In this document: piece after piece, positions 43,288 to 53,318 of the stretch
Numbering within the stretch: position 1 is the stretch's first letter
Layout of the letters: every line of letters starts with the position of its first letter
Assembly (NCBI GenBank): GCA_003161435.1
Contig: PMOS01000008.1
Span: 91,626-155,625, forward strand
From: Vulcanimicrobiota bacterium
GTDB lineage: Bacteria; Vulcanimicrobiota; Vulcanimicrobiia; Vulcanimicrobiales; Vulcanimicrobiaceae
Length of the DNA: 64,000 nt
Direction of reading: 5' to 3'
The notes under the pieces: model-generated
Told to the model about the DNA's origin: nothing
Seen by the model: the letters and a program-made list of their open reading frames with translations, nothing else
Databases searched by the model: none
Program-made: the position numbers and the translations under genes

Positions 43288-43297
43288 GGGTGCCCCA

Positions 43298-43879
43298 ATG
43301 AGCAACTATCCGTTCCCGACAATCAACGATCTCACGTTCGTCGCGTACAGCGGCGCGCGCATCGTGCTCGACGGGTTCTACGTCACCGGCCAGCCGTCGA
43401 CCGCCGCGTATACGGCGCTGGCGCAAACGGCGAACGTGAAGTCGGTGATCTGCGTGCGCTCGCCGAGCGAGACGGTCGCGACGCCGCCTCCCATTCCGCC
43501 CGCGCCGCCGTTCGACACCCACGAAGCGGCGGAGCTGGGGAAGCTCGGCGTATCGTACGTGAACATCCCAATCGAGCGTACGATGACGCAGTCGCAGTTC
43601 GACACCGCCGCGACTGATGCGGCACTCACCTTGCTGGCGAACTACCGGCAGGGGACGGCGCTCATTCATTGCTCGACCGGCGACCGCGCGTCATCGGCGT
43701 TCGCTGTGTTATTGATCCTTGCCGCGGGTCAGACGAACGCCCAGGCTGTCGACTACGCCACCAACTGTCTGTTGTTGGCGAATCCGAACATGGTCGCGCT
43801 CGTCCAAGGCTACACATTGCCGCACGCGATGGCCGAGCGCGCTCAGGCGATCAAGGGCTCGTTACCGCGGAAGAAGTGA
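43298..43879 (+). CDS. Tyrosine-phosphatase-fold protein (DUF442-like)
   Basis: A 193-residue protein with the P-loop HCSTGDR (Cys125, Arg130), the C-x4-R spacing of the DUF442/TIGR01244 phosphatase-like family rather than the C-x5-R of classical enzymes. The N-terminal VLDGFYVTGQPSTAAYTAL and VKSVICVRSPSET are also typical, as these proteins begin with a ligand-binding Gly-Gln-Pro segment. The substrate is unknown; relatives are linked to sulfide or persulfide metabolism when fused to a beta-lactamase fold, which is absent here. The ATG is 11 bases after the WYL gene stop with GAGGG upstream, so it is likely in that operon. Confidence 0.82.
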   Translation: MSNYPFPTINDLTFVAYSGARIVLDGFYVTGQPSTAAYTALAQTANVKSVICVRSPSETVATPPPIPPAPPFDTHEAAELGKLGVSYVNIPIERTMTQSQFDTAATDAALTLLANYRQGTALIHCSTGDRASSAFAVLLILAAGQTNAQAVDYATNCLLLANPNMVALVQGYTLPHAMAERAQAIKGSLPRKK

Positions 43880-43954
43880 TCGCGAACGTCTCAACCCGGC
43901 CGGCTGGGTTGCCGATATTCTCAGAGAGCAGCAGCCCGGCCGGGAGGCCCGATC

Positions 43955-44485
43955 GTGTCTACGCAGTTCGCCTGGTTCGCATCGTATGCGGCCGCCCTGT
44001 GGGCCGTCGCCTCACTGTGCGCCGGAAGCCTCGCCGCGGTCGTGCTGATGCGCTGGCTCCGCCTGCGCGAAGATGCGCAATACGTCGCACTCTGGGTGCA
44101 GGTCGCCAACATGAACACGCTGCTGCGGCTCGACCTCGATCACCTCACCGGCGACGACGACAACTTCGCGCTGCGCGAGGCGCGTGGCGCGCTCAAGGCT
44201 TTCGCCGCGGACCGGCCGGAACGGGAGCGCAAGCTGCTCGACCACTACAACGGTCTCGCCGGGGTCGCGGTCGCGTTCGGCGAGCGCGTCCACAACCATC
44301 ACGGAATCATCGACATGCAAGCGGTCGCGAATCGCCGCGCGCACGTTCAGAACGCGCTCGCGGTCGGCGACCAGATCGAAGCTGCGCTCGGTGGGCTCGC
44401 CGAGCTGGCGCGTTGCGCCAACCTCGACCGCAAAGAGCGGGTCCGCGAGAACTATCAGCGACCCGACGTGGCCGAGGTCGGCTGA
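43955..44485 (+). CDS. Hypothetical single-pass membrane protein
   Basis: A 176-residue protein with one N-terminal transmembrane helix (AALWAVASLCAGSLAAVVLM, residues about 13-32) and a long helical cytoplasmic part rich in charged residues, possibly a coiled coil, with FGERVHNHHGIIDMQAVANR in the middle. No domain recognised. The GTG start has GGGAGG nine bases upstream. Its last 31 bases overlap, tail to tail, the end of the acyl-CoA synthetase gene. Confidence 0.65.
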   Translation: MSTQFAWFASYAAALWAVASLCAGSLAAVVLMRWLRLREDAQYVALWVQVANMNTLLRLDLDHLTGDDDNFALREARGALKAFAADRPERERKLLDHYNGLAGVAVAFGERVHNHHGIIDMQAVANRRAHVQNALAVGDQIEAALGGLAELARCANLDRKERVRENYQRPDVAEVG

Positions 44486-46140
44486 CGGCGCCGCGCCTCC
44501 TCTTCCTGCAGCGCGCGCCATTGCACTTTTCCCGTCGCCGAGCGTGGTAGCGATTCGGCGAACTCGATCTCGGTCGGCACCTTGTACGCTGCCATGTGCT
44601 CGCGCGCCCACGCGATGATCTCGCCGGAGGTGGCCTGAGCACCGTCGCGCAGCACGATCACCGCCTTGACCTGCTCGCCTTTGCGCGGATCGATCGCGGC
44701 GATCACGCACGCTTCCTTGATCGCGGGGTGTGAGAACAGCTTGGTTTCGACTTCGGCCGGCCACACCTTGAAGCCCGACGCGTTGATCATGCGCTTGACG
44801 CGGTCGACCAAGAAGAAGTAGCCGTCGTCGTCGACGTAGCCGAGGTCGCCGGTGCGGAAGAAGCGTTTGCCGTCGAGCTCGATGAACGCCTCGGCGGTCG
44901 CGTCGGGCTGGCGCCAGTACTCGCGCATCACCTGCGATCCGTGGATGATGATCTCGCCGGTTTCGTTGGGGCCGAGCTCGCGCAGACTGTCGGGGTCGAT
45001 CACGCGCGAGTCGACGCCGAACGTCGGAATCCCCAAGCACTGGAGCTTGGTGCGATCGGGCGGGTTCGCGTGCGTCATCGCGATCGTCTCGGTGAGGCCG
45101 TAGCCTTCCATGTAGTTCATCCCGAGCCGGCCGCTGAGCTCTTCGCCGACCGCTGCCGGAAGGGGTGCGCCGCCGCCGCCGATTCCGACCAGCGAGCGCA
45201 GCGCATCGGTGCGGTAGGCGGGGTGTGAGAGCAGGTCGACGACCATCGTGCTGATCGCGGTGACGCTGGTGCACTGATAGCGCTCGATCAACGTCAGCGC
45301 CGTCTCGGGGTCCCAGCGCGTCATCATCACGATCGTCGAACCGTTGCAGAGTGTCCCGTTCATGTCGCCGGTCATGCCGGTCACGTGGAAGTACGGCAGC
45401 ACCGAGAGAACGCGGTTGCCGGGGTTGTTCCCGCCGCCCCACATCGGCGTCGCGAAGGTCGTCGTCTGCATCGAGCGGTGCGTGTGGACGCAGCCCTTGG
45501 GACGGCCGGTCGTCCCCGACGTATACGGCAGCAGCGCCATGTCGTCGGCGCCGGTAACGATCGGTCCGGGCGGCTCGGATTGCGCGAGCGCGTCGGACCA
45601 TGCGACCAGCCCGTCGCCGGCGAGGTCGGCGCGCGGCGCGGCGACGGCCGGCGGCAAGTTCAACTTGGTCTCGCGTTCGACGTAGTCGGCATACGCGGCG
45701 ACGATCACGTGGTGCAGCGGATCGGGGGCGTACCCGCGCAGCTTCGGGAGCAGCTCCTGACCGGTGAGGGCCACTGTCGCGCCGCTGTCGTCGAGATAGG
45801 TCTGCAGCTCTTCGGCGACGAGCATCGGGTTGAGCGGCACGACGACGGCGTTTGCGCGCATGATCGCGTAGTACGCGACGACGAACTGCGGCGAGTTCTG
45901 CATGTACAACAGCACGCGGTCGCCGCGGCGCACGTTCGCCCGATGTTCGAGGTAACCGGCGAGCTGCTCGACCTCGTGCCAGAGACGGCGGTACGAGATC
46001 GGCGTGTCGTAGTACACGATCGCGGAGTGATCGGGGAACCGCGCCGCCGACGTCGCGAGGTTGTGCGCGATGCTGGTGACGGGGACCGGGAACTCCTTCG
46101 GGCGGCGAGCCGGCCAGAACGCGAAGTGCCGTTGTTGCAT
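44455..46140 (-). CDS. Acyl-CoA synthetase (AMP-binding family)
   Basis: A 561-residue adenylating enzyme that activates a carboxylic acid with ATP and CoA. The P-loop is YTSGTTGRPKGCVHTH, the adenine motif is YMEGYGLTET, the hinge is RTGDLGYVDDDGYFFLVDR and the final lysine motif is PRSATGKVQWR. It looks like a long- or medium-chain fatty-acid:CoA ligase; the substrate is not certain. The ATG at 46140 has GGAG upstream; an in-frame extension to 46293 reads as Arg-rich and is rejected. It is divergent, by 73 bp, from a metallo-beta-lactamase-fold gene, and the two probably share control. Confidence 0.92.
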   Translation of the reverse strand: MQQRHFAFWPARRPKEFPVPVTSIAHNLATSAARFPDHSAIVYYDTPISYRRLWHEVEQLAGYLEHRANVRRGDRVLLYMQNSPQFVVAYYAIMRANAVVVPLNPMLVAEELQTYLDDSGATVALTGQELLPKLRGYAPDPLHHVIVAAYADYVERETKLNLPPAVAAPRADLAGDGLVAWSDALAQSEPPGPIVTGADDMALLPYTSGTTGRPKGCVHTHRSMQTTTFATPMWGGGNNPGNRVLSVLPYFHVTGMTGDMNGTLCNGSTIVMMTRWDPETALTLIERYQCTSVTAISTMVVDLLSHPAYRTDALRSLVGIGGGGAPLPAAVGEELSGRLGMNYMEGYGLTETIAMTHANPPDRTKLQCLGIPTFGVDSRVIDPDSLRELGPNETGEIIIHGSQVMREYWRQPDATAEAFIELDGKRFFRTGDLGYVDDDGYFFLVDRVKRMINASGFKVWPAEVETKLFSHPAIKEACVIAAIDPRKGEQVKAVIVLRDGAQATSGEIIAWAREHMAAYKVPTEIEFAESLPRSATGKVQWRALQEEEARRRQPTSATSGR

Positions 46141-46213
46141 CGACCGATCTCCCCGCTCGCGCTCGCGAGTCCTTTCCTGGGACTCGGGCGCCTTGCATGC
46201 GAAGGCTGACCCG

Positions 46214-47236
46214 GTGTCCATCCCCAGCACTTTGCCGCCGACCACCGCGCTCGGCGACGGTATCGTCCAGATCCGCCTGCCCATGTCGGGCAACCCGATG
46301 CGTTACATCAACGGCTATCTGCTCGAGGACGAGGGTGGACTCACGCTGATCGACTGCGGCTGGAAAGCCGACGACGTGCGGACCGCGCTCGAAGACGGGC
46401 TCGCCGCCAACGGCTTCGCGCTGCGCGACGTGCGGCGACTCGTCGTCACGCACTTCCACTTCGACCACTACGGGTTGGCCGGGGAGCTGCTCGCCGCCGG
46501 TGTTCCCGAGCTGGGCATGCATCCGATGGACTGGCGCGTGCTGCAAATGCGAGCCGCGGCTCCCGACGACGACCGGCTCGCTGACGCCTGGCTGGAGCGC
46601 AACGGACTCACGGTGGAGATCCCGCCGGGCGAAGACGAGCAGTACGACCGCTACGACTTGGTCGCGCCGACCCGATTGCTCGAAGACGGCGACCGTGTCG
46701 GGCGCCTGCGCGCGCTGTGGACGCCCGGCCACTCGCCAGGGCACTTGTGTTTCGTCGATACGGTTTCGGGCCGAACGTTCACGGGCGATCACGTCCTCGA
46801 TCCCGTGACCCCGCACGTCGGCCTGTGGCACGATCGCGGCCGCGACCCGCTGGGGGACTATGTCGCCTCCTTGCGGGCCGTCGGCGCGCTCGAAACCACC
46901 GGCGTGCTCCCGGCGCACGGCGAGGCCTTCCCCGACCTCGCCCGGCGCGTCGCCGAGCTGCTGGCGCACGAGGCCGCTCGGGAGGCCCAGGTGATCGAAG
47001 CGCTCGCGACCGGCCATACGACCGGCGCGGAGGTAGCCGGCGCCCTGCGCTGGCGCCGGCGCGGCGACCGGTTCGATCAGCTGACGGCCGGACATCAGCA
47101 ATTCGCCGTCGCGGAGACGCTCGCGCACCTGGAACACCTCCGCTCGCAGGGCATCGCCGTACGCAACGACCGGGTGACCCCGATCCGGTGGGAGCTCCGT
47201 CCGGAAAGCGACCGAGCGCACATCTTGCCCGCCTAA
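46214..47236 (+). CDS. Metallo-beta-lactamase-fold hydrolase
   Basis: A 340-residue MBL-fold protein. The metal motif is THFHFDH (residues 79-85), followed by GHSPGH, TGDHVL and a late PAHGEAF. These supply the His and Asp ligands for two metals. The C-terminal 70 residues form a winged-helix-like end (HLEHLRSQGIAV) as in hydrolases of the LACTB2/glyoxalase II type. The substrate is unknown; it may be a thioester, as the divergent neighbour is an acyl-CoA synthetase. The GTG at 46214 is chosen since upstream sequence in frame is not protein-like. Confidence 0.88.
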   Translation: MSIPSTLPPTTALGDGIVQIRLPMSGNPMRYINGYLLEDEGGLTLIDCGWKADDVRTALEDGLAANGFALRDVRRLVVTHFHFDHYGLAGELLAAGVPELGMHPMDWRVLQMRAAAPDDDRLADAWLERNGLTVEIPPGEDEQYDRYDLVAPTRLLEDGDRVGRLRALWTPGHSPGHLCFVDTVSGRTFTGDHVLDPVTPHVGLWHDRGRDPLGDYVASLRAVGALETTGVLPAHGEAFPDLARRVAELLAHEAAREAQVIEALATGHTTGAEVAGALRWRRRGDRFDQLTAGHQQFAVAETLAHLEHLRSQGIAVRNDRVTPIRWELRPESDRAHILPA

Positions 47237-47285
47237 CGGCACAGGGAACCGGCCGTCTCCACAACGTCCGATACTATTCGTAGAG

Positions 47286-48860
47286 ATGGAATCGACGACC
47301 GCGCTGCTGAGAATAGCGGCTCGGGTTGCGGGCGCCTCGGCGGTGCTCGTCGCTCGGCCGAATGACGCGGTGCCGTTGGCCGCGTGGGGCTGCGATCCCG
47401 ACGCCGCCGGTGCGCTGTTGCGCGCCGTCCGGTACGCGTTCCCGTTGGGGTCGTGGTCGTTCCGGCAGATCGAGCTGACCCTGCGCGACGGCAGCGCCGG
47501 CGAGCTGTTCTTCATCGCTCCGTCGAGCGACCTCGACGATCCCGCGTTGCTCGCGCTGGCCCAGGAGATCGCGAGACTCTGCGACCCGGCGGGTTCGATG
47601 GGCCGCGAGGCGAGCGCGATCGAACGGCTGACCGAAACCGTCGAGCAACTCGGCGAGGCGATCGCGATCCTGGGGACGCCACACGATCTGAACGCGCCCT
47701 CGCATTTCCTTCACGTCAACCTGACCTTCGGCGCGCTCTTCGGTTACAGTCCGGCCGAGCTCGTCGGGAAATCGACGGAGCTCATTTGGGGGCCGTTGAC
47801 CGACACGCGCCAGATGGCGTGGTTGCGCGCGCGCGTCGCCGAACGCCAAGCCGTCCGAGCGGCCGTGGTGTTTTACGCCAAGGACGGGACACCGGTCTGG
47901 GTCGAGGTCGCGACGACGCCCGTCCGTCAGGACGAGCGCGACATCCACCACGTCGTGACCTACCGTGACGTCACTTCGCGCAAGCAATTCGTAGACGCGC
48001 TTGCCGGCGAACAGCACAAGTTGCAGACGACCTTGGCAGCGATCGCCGACGCGGTCGTGACCGTCCTGTCCGACGGCCGGGTCGAGTTCGTCAACGAGGC
48101 CGCGCAACTGCTGCTGGGCGTCGACCTCGTCGACGCGTACGGCCAGCACGTGAGCGACGTCATCTGTCTGCTCGACGACGATGCCAAACCGATCGACGTC
48201 ATCGCAGGTGCGGCGCAACACGGCGTGCACCGTGGCCGGGGGCACGTCGCCATCAAGAGCGGCATCATCGACGTCGCCTTCGTCGCATCGAGGATCCCGG
48301 ACGAGCACGGCAGCGTCGTCGTGCTGCGCGACGTCACCGCCGAGAACAGCTTGGCGAAGCGTCTGTCGTTCGAAGCGTCGCACGATCCGTTGACGGGCCT
48401 GCAAAACCGCCGCGCCTTCTTCGAGCTGCTCGAGGAAGCCGTGCGCGGCGCGCGCGAACGCGGCGAGCAGCACGCCGTCGCGTTTCTCGATCTCGACCGG
48501 TTCAAGGTCGTCAACGATCAGTTCGGCCACGCCGCGGGCGATCGTCTGCTGCGGGAGGTCGGACCCATCATGGGGCGCATCGTGCGCGGCGCCGACGTCC
48601 TCGCGCGCATCGGGGGCGACGAGTTCGGTCTGCTGCTCACGAACTGCGGCATCGACGACGCGCGGCACGTCGCGGACAAAGTGCGAAATGCCGTCGAGGA
48701 GTACCGGATCGAGCACGAGGGCCAGTGGCTCGGGATCGGCGTCTGCATCGGGCTTGCCCCGATCAACGCGAAGACGGCCAGCGCGGCTGCGGTCATTGCC
48801 GCGGCCGACGCGGCTTGCTACAGGGCGAAGGCCGCCGGCCGCAACGCTATTGTCGGCTGA
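47286..48860 (+). CDS. Diguanylate cyclase with two PAS domains
   Basis: A 524-residue cytoplasmic protein that should make cyclic di-GMP. Residues 1 to about 110 are GAF-like, about 115-235 and 240-355 are PAS domains (the first ends VVTYRDVTSRKQF, the second VVVLRDVTAENS) and about 365-524 form the GGDEF domain. The active site RIGGDEF has its GGDEF at residues 443-447. The product-inhibition I-site RGAD is at residues 434-437, five residues before it, so feedback control is expected. There is no EAL domain. A TACTAT box is eight bases before the ATG, suggesting a nearly leaderless transcript. Confidence 0.93.
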   Translation: MESTTALLRIAARVAGASAVLVARPNDAVPLAAWGCDPDAAGALLRAVRYAFPLGSWSFRQIELTLRDGSAGELFFIAPSSDLDDPALLALAQEIARLCDPAGSMGREASAIERLTETVEQLGEAIAILGTPHDLNAPSHFLHVNLTFGALFGYSPAELVGKSTELIWGPLTDTRQMAWLRARVAERQAVRAAVVFYAKDGTPVWVEVATTPVRQDERDIHHVVTYRDVTSRKQFVDALAGEQHKLQTTLAAIADAVVTVLSDGRVEFVNEAAQLLLGVDLVDAYGQHVSDVICLLDDDAKPIDVIAGAAQHGVHRGRGHVAIKSGIIDVAFVASRIPDEHGSVVVLRDVTAENSLAKRLSFEASHDPLTGLQNRRAFFELLEEAVRGARERGEQHAVAFLDLDRFKVVNDQFGHAAGDRLLREVGPIMGRIVRGADVLARIGGDEFGLLLTNCGIDDARHVADKVRNAVEEYRIEHEGQWLGIGVCIGLAPINAKTASAAAVIAAADAACYRAKAAGRNAIVG

Positions 48861-48949
48861 TCCCTTTTGGGGTCGCCGGCTGCCCGGCAGGAGATAGTTT
48901 AGGCTTCAAGCAACGGCGACGCTAGGTCCTTTTCAATGGGGAAGGCTTC

Positions 48950-51238
48950 GTGCGGATCGTTTGTATCGGCGGTGGGCCGGCCGGGTTGTTCTTTTCGATC
49001 GTGATGAAGGCGGCTCGGCCCGACGCGCGGATCACCGTGCTCGAGCGGAATCGTGCCGGCGATACCTTCGGATGGGGTGTCGTGTTTTCCGATCAGACGC
49101 TGGGAAATATCGCGGCGGCGGATCCGGCGACGTACGAGCGGATCGTCGAGAGCTTCGTTCATTGGGACGACATTGACGTCCATTACCGCGGGCGGGTGAT
49201 CCGGGCGGGCGGTCAGGGTTTTGCGGGAATCGCGCGCAAACGGTTGCTGGCGATTTTGCAAGCGCGTGCGAGCGCGCTCGGCGTCGAGTTGCGGTTCGAA
49301 GTGGAGGCGAACGAGGCGGACTTCAGCGACGCCGACGTGATCGTCGTCGCCGACGGGGCGAGCTCGGGGACGCGTCGCGCGCACGCCGACGCATTCGGGA
49401 CCACGCTGGAGACTCGGCGCAACCGCTACATTTGGCTGGGGACGCACCAGCGCTTCGACGCGTTCACCTTCGCCTTCGAAGAGACGCCGCACGGCTGGTT
49501 CCAGGTCCACGCCTATCAGTTCGATGCGGATACGGGAACCGTGATCGTCGAGTGCCGCGAGGAGACGTGGCGGGCTGCCGGCCTCGACACCGCGACCGCC
49601 GAGGCGTCGGTGGCGTTTTGCGAGCGGCTGTTCGCGCGCTATCTTGGCGGCCAGGCGCTGATGAGCAACGCCAAGCACTTGGCGAACCCGTGGATCTCGT
49701 TCGTGCAGGTGAACAACGCGCGCTGGTTCGACGGCAACCGGGTGCTGATCGGCGATGCGGCGCACACCGCGCATTTCTCGATCGGCTCGGGAACCAAGCT
49801 CGCGCTCGAGGACGGGATCGCGCTGGCGGCGGCGTTACAGCGCCGTCCCGAGCGTACGCGTGCATTCGAAGAGTACGAGGCGGAGCGGCGGATCGAAGTG
49901 TTGCGGCTGCAGAACGCGGCGCGCAACAGTACGGAGTGGTTCGAGAACGTTGCGCGCTACGCCAGCCTCGAGCCCGAGCAGTTCGCCTACAGTTTGCTGA
50001 CCAGGAGCCAGCGGCTCGGTCACGACAACCTGCGCTTGCGCGACGGCGAGTACATCGCGAACATCGAGGCGTGGCTCTCGCAGCGCGCGGGAACCTCCGG
50101 CCCGGTGCCGCCGATGTTCGCGCCGCTGCGGTTGCGCGAGCTCGAGCTGCGCAATCGCGTCGTCGTCTCGCCGATGGCGATGTACAGCTGCGTCGACGGC
50201 ATGCCCAACGACTTCTATCTCGTGCACTTGGGGGCGCGGGCGCAGGGTGGGGCGGGGCTGGTGTTCACCGAAATGACCTGTGTCGCGCCGGACGCGCGGA
50301 TCTCGCCCGGCTGCGCGGGGATGTACCGTGGCGAGCACGTCGGCGGCTGGGCGCGCATCGTCGACTTCGTCCACCGCTACACCCATGCGAAGATCGCGCT
50401 GCAGCTCGGACACGCCGGGCCCAAGGGCTCGACGCAACGCGGTTGGGAGGAGCCCGACGAGCCGCTCGACACCGGAAACTGGTCGCTGCTGGCGCCGTCG
50501 CCGGTTTCGTACGGCGAGCGCAACCAGACGCCGCGTGCGATGACGCGCGAGGACATGGACCGCGTGAAGCAGCAGTTCGTACACGCGACCGAGATGGGGT
50601 TGCGCTGCGGGTTCGACTTGCTCGAGCTGCATTGCGCGCACGGCTACCTGCTGTCCAGCTTCATCACGCCGCTGACCAATCGCCGCACCGACGAATACGG
50701 CGGTTCGCTGGAGAACCGCCTGCGGTATCCGCTCGAAGTCTTCGCGGCGATGCGCGCGGCGTGGCCCGGCTACAAGCCGATGTCGGTGCGCATCTCGGCG
50801 ACCGATTGGGTCGAGGGCGGCGTCACGCCGAACGACGCGGTGGAGATCGCGCGCGCCTTCGACGCGGCAGGGGCCGACCTGATCGACGTCTCGGCCGGGC
50901 AGACCTCGCGTCAAGCGCAACCGGTCTACGGGCGAATGTTCCAGACGCCGTTCTCCGACAAGATCCGCAACGAGCTCCGGATCGCTACGATGGCGGTTGG
51001 AAACATCACCGATGCCGATCAGGTCAACAGCATCATCGCCGCCGGTCGCGCCGACCTCGTTGCGCTGGCGCGCCCGCATCTGGCGGACCCGTACTTCACG
51101 CTGCACGCTGCGGCGCAGCTCGGCTACGACGAACTGCAGTGGCCGGAGCAGTACCTGCCCGGCCGCGAGCAATATCTGCGCAATCTGCGCCGGGCGGCAC
51201 AGATCGCCGCCGATGCGGCGAGCGAGGTGACCCGATGA
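48950..51238 (+). CDS. Two-domain 2-aminobenzoyl-CoA / salicylyl-CoA monooxygenase-reductase
   Basis: A 762-residue fusion. Residues 1 to about 385 are an FAD-dependent aromatic hydroxylase ([40 protein letters not shown]). Residues about 390-762 are an Old Yellow Enzyme-type flavin reductase ([46 protein letters not shown]). This layout and length are those of 2-aminobenzoyl-CoA monooxygenase/reductase and of salicylyl-CoA 5-hydroxylase. It hydroxylates the ring of the CoA thioester and then reduces it, so the ring can be opened by beta-oxidation-like steps. It heads an operon with the matching ligase, hydratase and dehydrogenase. The GTG start has GGGGAAGG upstream. Which acid is used cannot be fixed by sequence. 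Confidence 0.92.
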   Translation: MRIVCIGGGPAGLFFSIVMKAARPDARITVLERNRAGDTFGWGVVFSDQTLGNIAAADPATYERIVESFVHWDDIDVHYRGRVIRAGGQGFAGIARKRLLAILQARASALGVELRFEVEANEADFSDADVIVVADGASSGTRRAHADAFGTTLETRRNRYIWLGTHQRFDAFTFAFEETPHGWFQVHAYQFDADTGTVIVECREETWRAAGLDTATAEASVAFCERLFARYLGGQALMSNAKHLANPWISFVQVNNARWFDGNRVLIGDAAHTAHFSIGSGTKLALEDGIALAAALQRRPERTRAFEEYEAERRIEVLRLQNAARNSTEWFENVARYASLEPEQFAYSLLTRSQRLGHDNLRLRDGEYIANIEAWLSQRAGTSGPVPPMFAPLRLRELELRNRVVVSPMAMYSCVDGMPNDFYLVHLGARAQGGAGLVFTEMTCVAPDARISPGCAGMYRGEHVGGWARIVDFVHRYTHAKIALQLGHAGPKGSTQRGWEEPDEPLDTGNWSLLAPSPVSYGERNQTPRAMTREDMDRVKQQFVHATEMGLRCGFDLLELHCAHGYLLSSFITPLTNRRTDEYGGSLENRLRYPLEVFAAMRAAWPGYKPMSVRISATDWVEGGVTPNDAVEIARAFDAAGADLIDVSAGQTSRQAQPVYGRMFQTPFSDKIRNELRIATMAVGNITDADQVNSIIAAGRADLVALARPHLADPYFTLHAAAQLGYDELQWPEQYLPGREQYLRNLRRAAQIAADAASEVTR

Positions 51239-52014
51239 GCCCCTTTCTGTCCGGTCGTCATGCGCTCGTCACCGGTGGAGGACGCGGCATCGGTGCCGCG
51301 ATCGCCAAAGCTCTCGCGGCGGAAGGGGCGTTCGTTACGCTGCTCGGTCGCGAGCGCGACGTGCTCGAACGTCACGCCGCGACCTTGCCGGAGGCGGCGA
51401 AGGCGCACGTCGTCATCGGCGACGTCTGCGACGAAGCCTCGGTCGTCGCGGCCTTCGCGGCGGCGCGCGCGCGGCACGGCGAAATCGGCGTGCTGGTGAA
51501 CAACGCCGGGATCGCGGTCAGCCGGCCGTTCGCGCGGCTCGATCGCGCGGCGTGGGACGCCGTGATCGCGACGAACCTCACCGGCACGTACCTCTGCACG
51601 CGCGAAGCAGTGCCGGCAATGGTCGCCGCCGGGCACGGGCGCATCGTCAACATTGCCAGCACGGCGGGCCTGGTCGGCGGGAAGTACATCGCCGCGTATT
51701 GCGCCGCCAAGCATGGCGTGATCGGACTAACGCGTTCGCTCGCCGCCGAGCTCGGAGCGAAAGGCGTCACGGTCAACGCGGTGTGTCCGGGCTTCACGGA
51801 GTCGGCGATGCTGGACCGCGCGCTGTCGTCGATCGCTTCGACGACCGGGCGCAGCGAAGACGACGCGGCCGCGACGTTGCTCGTGCGCAATCCGCTCGGC
51901 CGTTTCGTGCGGCCCGAAGAGGTCGCCGGCGCCGTCGTGTGGCTGTGCCGCACGGAATCCGGTGCGGTGACCGGCCAGGCCATCGTCGTCGACGGCGGCG
52001 AGGTGCAGCACTGA
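51235..52014 (+). CDS. SDR-family dehydrogenase
   Basis: A 259-residue short-chain dehydrogenase with the cofactor motif TGGGRGIG (residues about 12-19), NNAG, the Ser in NIASTAG and the catalytic YCAAK (155-159). The nucleotide is probably NAD(P). In the operon its likely role is oxidation of a hydroxyacyl-CoA intermediate after the enoyl-CoA hydratase step. The ATG overlaps the monooxygenase stop (ATGAG), and its own stop overlaps the MarR start. Confidence 0.92.
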   Translation: MSPFLSGRHALVTGGGRGIGAAIAKALAAEGAFVTLLGRERDVLERHAATLPEAAKAHVVIGDVCDEASVVAAFAAARARHGEIGVLVNNAGIAVSRPFARLDRAAWDAVIATNLTGTYLCTREAVPAMVAAGHGRIVNIASTAGLVGGKYIAAYCAAKHGVIGLTRSLAAELGAKGVTVNAVCPGFTESAMLDRALSSIASTTGRSEDDAAATLLVRNPLGRFVRPEEVAGAVVWLCRTESGAVTGQAIVVDGGEVQH

Positions 52015-52490
52015 TGGCGGTCGATGCCGAGTCGCGCGTCACCCACGACGACCACCTCTCGGTGCGTGTCTGGCTGCGCCTGCTGGCTTGTACCAACCTC
52101 GTCGAGGGCGCCGTCGCAAGTCGCTTGCGCGATGCGTTCGACACGACGCTGCCGCGCTTCGACTTCCTCTCCCAGCTCGAGCGCAATCCCGGCGGCCTGC
52201 GCATGACCGAGATCTCGCAGCGCATGATGGTCACCGGCGGCAACGTCACGCGCATCGCCGACCAGCTGCTGGCCGAAGGGCTGATCACGCGCGCCGTCGC
52301 GCCCGCCGACCGGCGGGCGTCGATCGTCAAGCTCAGCGCCGCCGGACGGCGTGCGTTCGGCGAGATGGCGCGCCGCCACGAGAGCTGGATCGTCGCGATG
52401 TTCGCCGGCTTGTCGGTGACCGAGCGCACGCAGCTGCACGTGCTGCTCGCCAAGCTCAAACGACACCTCAACGTCCTCGAAAGCGACTGA
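52014..52490 (+). CDS. MarR-family regulator
   Basis: A 158-residue winged-helix regulator: FDFLSQLERNPGGLRMTEIS, MVTGGNVTRIADQLLAEGLI and VAPADRRASIVKLSAAGRRA are the MarR recognition helix and beta-wing parts. MarR proteins commonly repress aromatic acid genes until an acyl-CoA or the free acid binds. Placed inside the operon between SDR and hydratase, it most likely controls the operon itself. The ATG overlaps the SDR stop by one base (TGATG). The operator was not identified. Confidence 0.9.
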   Translation: MAVDAESRVTHDDHLSVRVWLRLLACTNLVEGAVASRLRDAFDTTLPRFDFLSQLERNPGGLRMTEISQRMMVTGGNVTRIADQLLAEGLITRAVAPADRRASIVKLSAAGRRAFGEMARRHESWIVAMFAGLSVTERTQLHVLLAKLKRHLNVLESD

Positions 52491-52496
52491 CCCGCG

Positions 52497-53318
52497 ATGA
52501 ACGCAGACCAGAAGTACGCGTCGTATGTTGCCCGGCACTTTCGCTGGCTGGTGGAGGACGGCGTCGCGACGATCACGCTGGACCGGCCCAAACGCAAGAA
52601 CCCGCTGACGTTCGAGTCCTACGCCGAGCTGCGCGATCTCTTTCGCGGCCTGGTCTACGCGAGCGACGTCGACGCGGTGGTGATCGCCGGCGCCGGCGGA
52701 AACTTCTGCTCGGGCGGCGACGTGCACGAGATCATCGGCCCGCTTACCCAGATGGCGATGCCCGAGCTGCTTGCCTTCACGCGGATGACCGGCGACGTCG
52801 TCAAAGCGATGCGCGCTTGCCCGCAACCGATCGTCGCCGCGGTCGACGGGATCTGCGCCGGCGCCGGCGCGATGCTGGCACTCGCATCGGACGTCCGCTA
52901 CGGTACGCGTGCCGCGCGCGTCGCCTTCCTTTTCACCCGGGTCGGTTTGGCCGGCGCCGACATGGGTGCGTGCTCGCTCTTGCCGCGGGTGGTCGGGCAC
53001 GGCCGCGCTTCCGAGCTGCTCTACAGCGGACGCTCGTTGCCCGCCGAGGAGGCGCTGGCGTGGGGGTTCTTCAACCGGCTGTGCGCACCGGCATCGCTGC
53101 TCGACGAAGCGCACACGTTCGCGCGCGCGCTCGCCGGCGGCCCGACCTTCGCGCACGCGATGACGAAGAAGATGCTGCACCAGGAGTGGTCGATGGGACT
53201 CGACGAGGCGATCGAGGCCGAAGCCGAGGCGCAGGCGATCTGCATGGGAACGCGTGATTTCCGGCGCGCGTACGAAGCGTTCGCGGCCAAGCTCGTTCCG
53301 GCGTTCGAGGGCGACTGA
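52497..53318 (+). CDS. Enoyl-CoA hydratase/isomerase family protein
   Basis: A 273-residue crotonase-fold enzyme. The oxyanion-hole strands are in [19 protein letters not shown] and [20 protein letters not shown], and the conserved [20 protein letters not shown] follows. Residues at the two usual catalytic glutamate positions are not plainly both Glu, so hydrolase or isomerase action is possible. In this operon it would add water to, or cleave, the ring-reduced CoA ester. It starts six bases after the MarR stop and overlaps the ligase gene by one base. Confidence 0.9.
   Translation: MNADQKYASYVARHFRWLVEDGVATITLDRPKRKNPLTFESYAELRDLFRGLVYASDVDAVVIAGAGGNFCSGGDVHEIIGPLTQMAMPELLAFTRMTGDVVKAMRACPQPIVAAVDGICAGAGAMLALASDVRYGTRAARVAFLFTRVGLAGADMGACSLLPRVVGHGRASELLYSGRSLPAEEALAWGFFNRLCAPASLLDEAHTFARALAGGPTFAHAMTKKMLHQEWSMGLDEAIEAEAEAQAICMGTRDFRRAYEAFAAKLVPAFEGD

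Noticed and set aside
44012..47515. A 1167-codon open frame on the minus strand across the acyl-CoA synthetase and MBL genes
   Set aside because: It is arginine-rich without domains and runs partly out of phase with the synthetase on the same strand and antisense to the clear MBL gene. Long antisense frames are expected in DNA of this GC content.
49835..51172. A 445-codon minus-strand frame within the monooxygenase-reductase
   Set aside because: The plus strand codes a full two-domain enzyme with coupled neighbours; the minus frame is a shadow.
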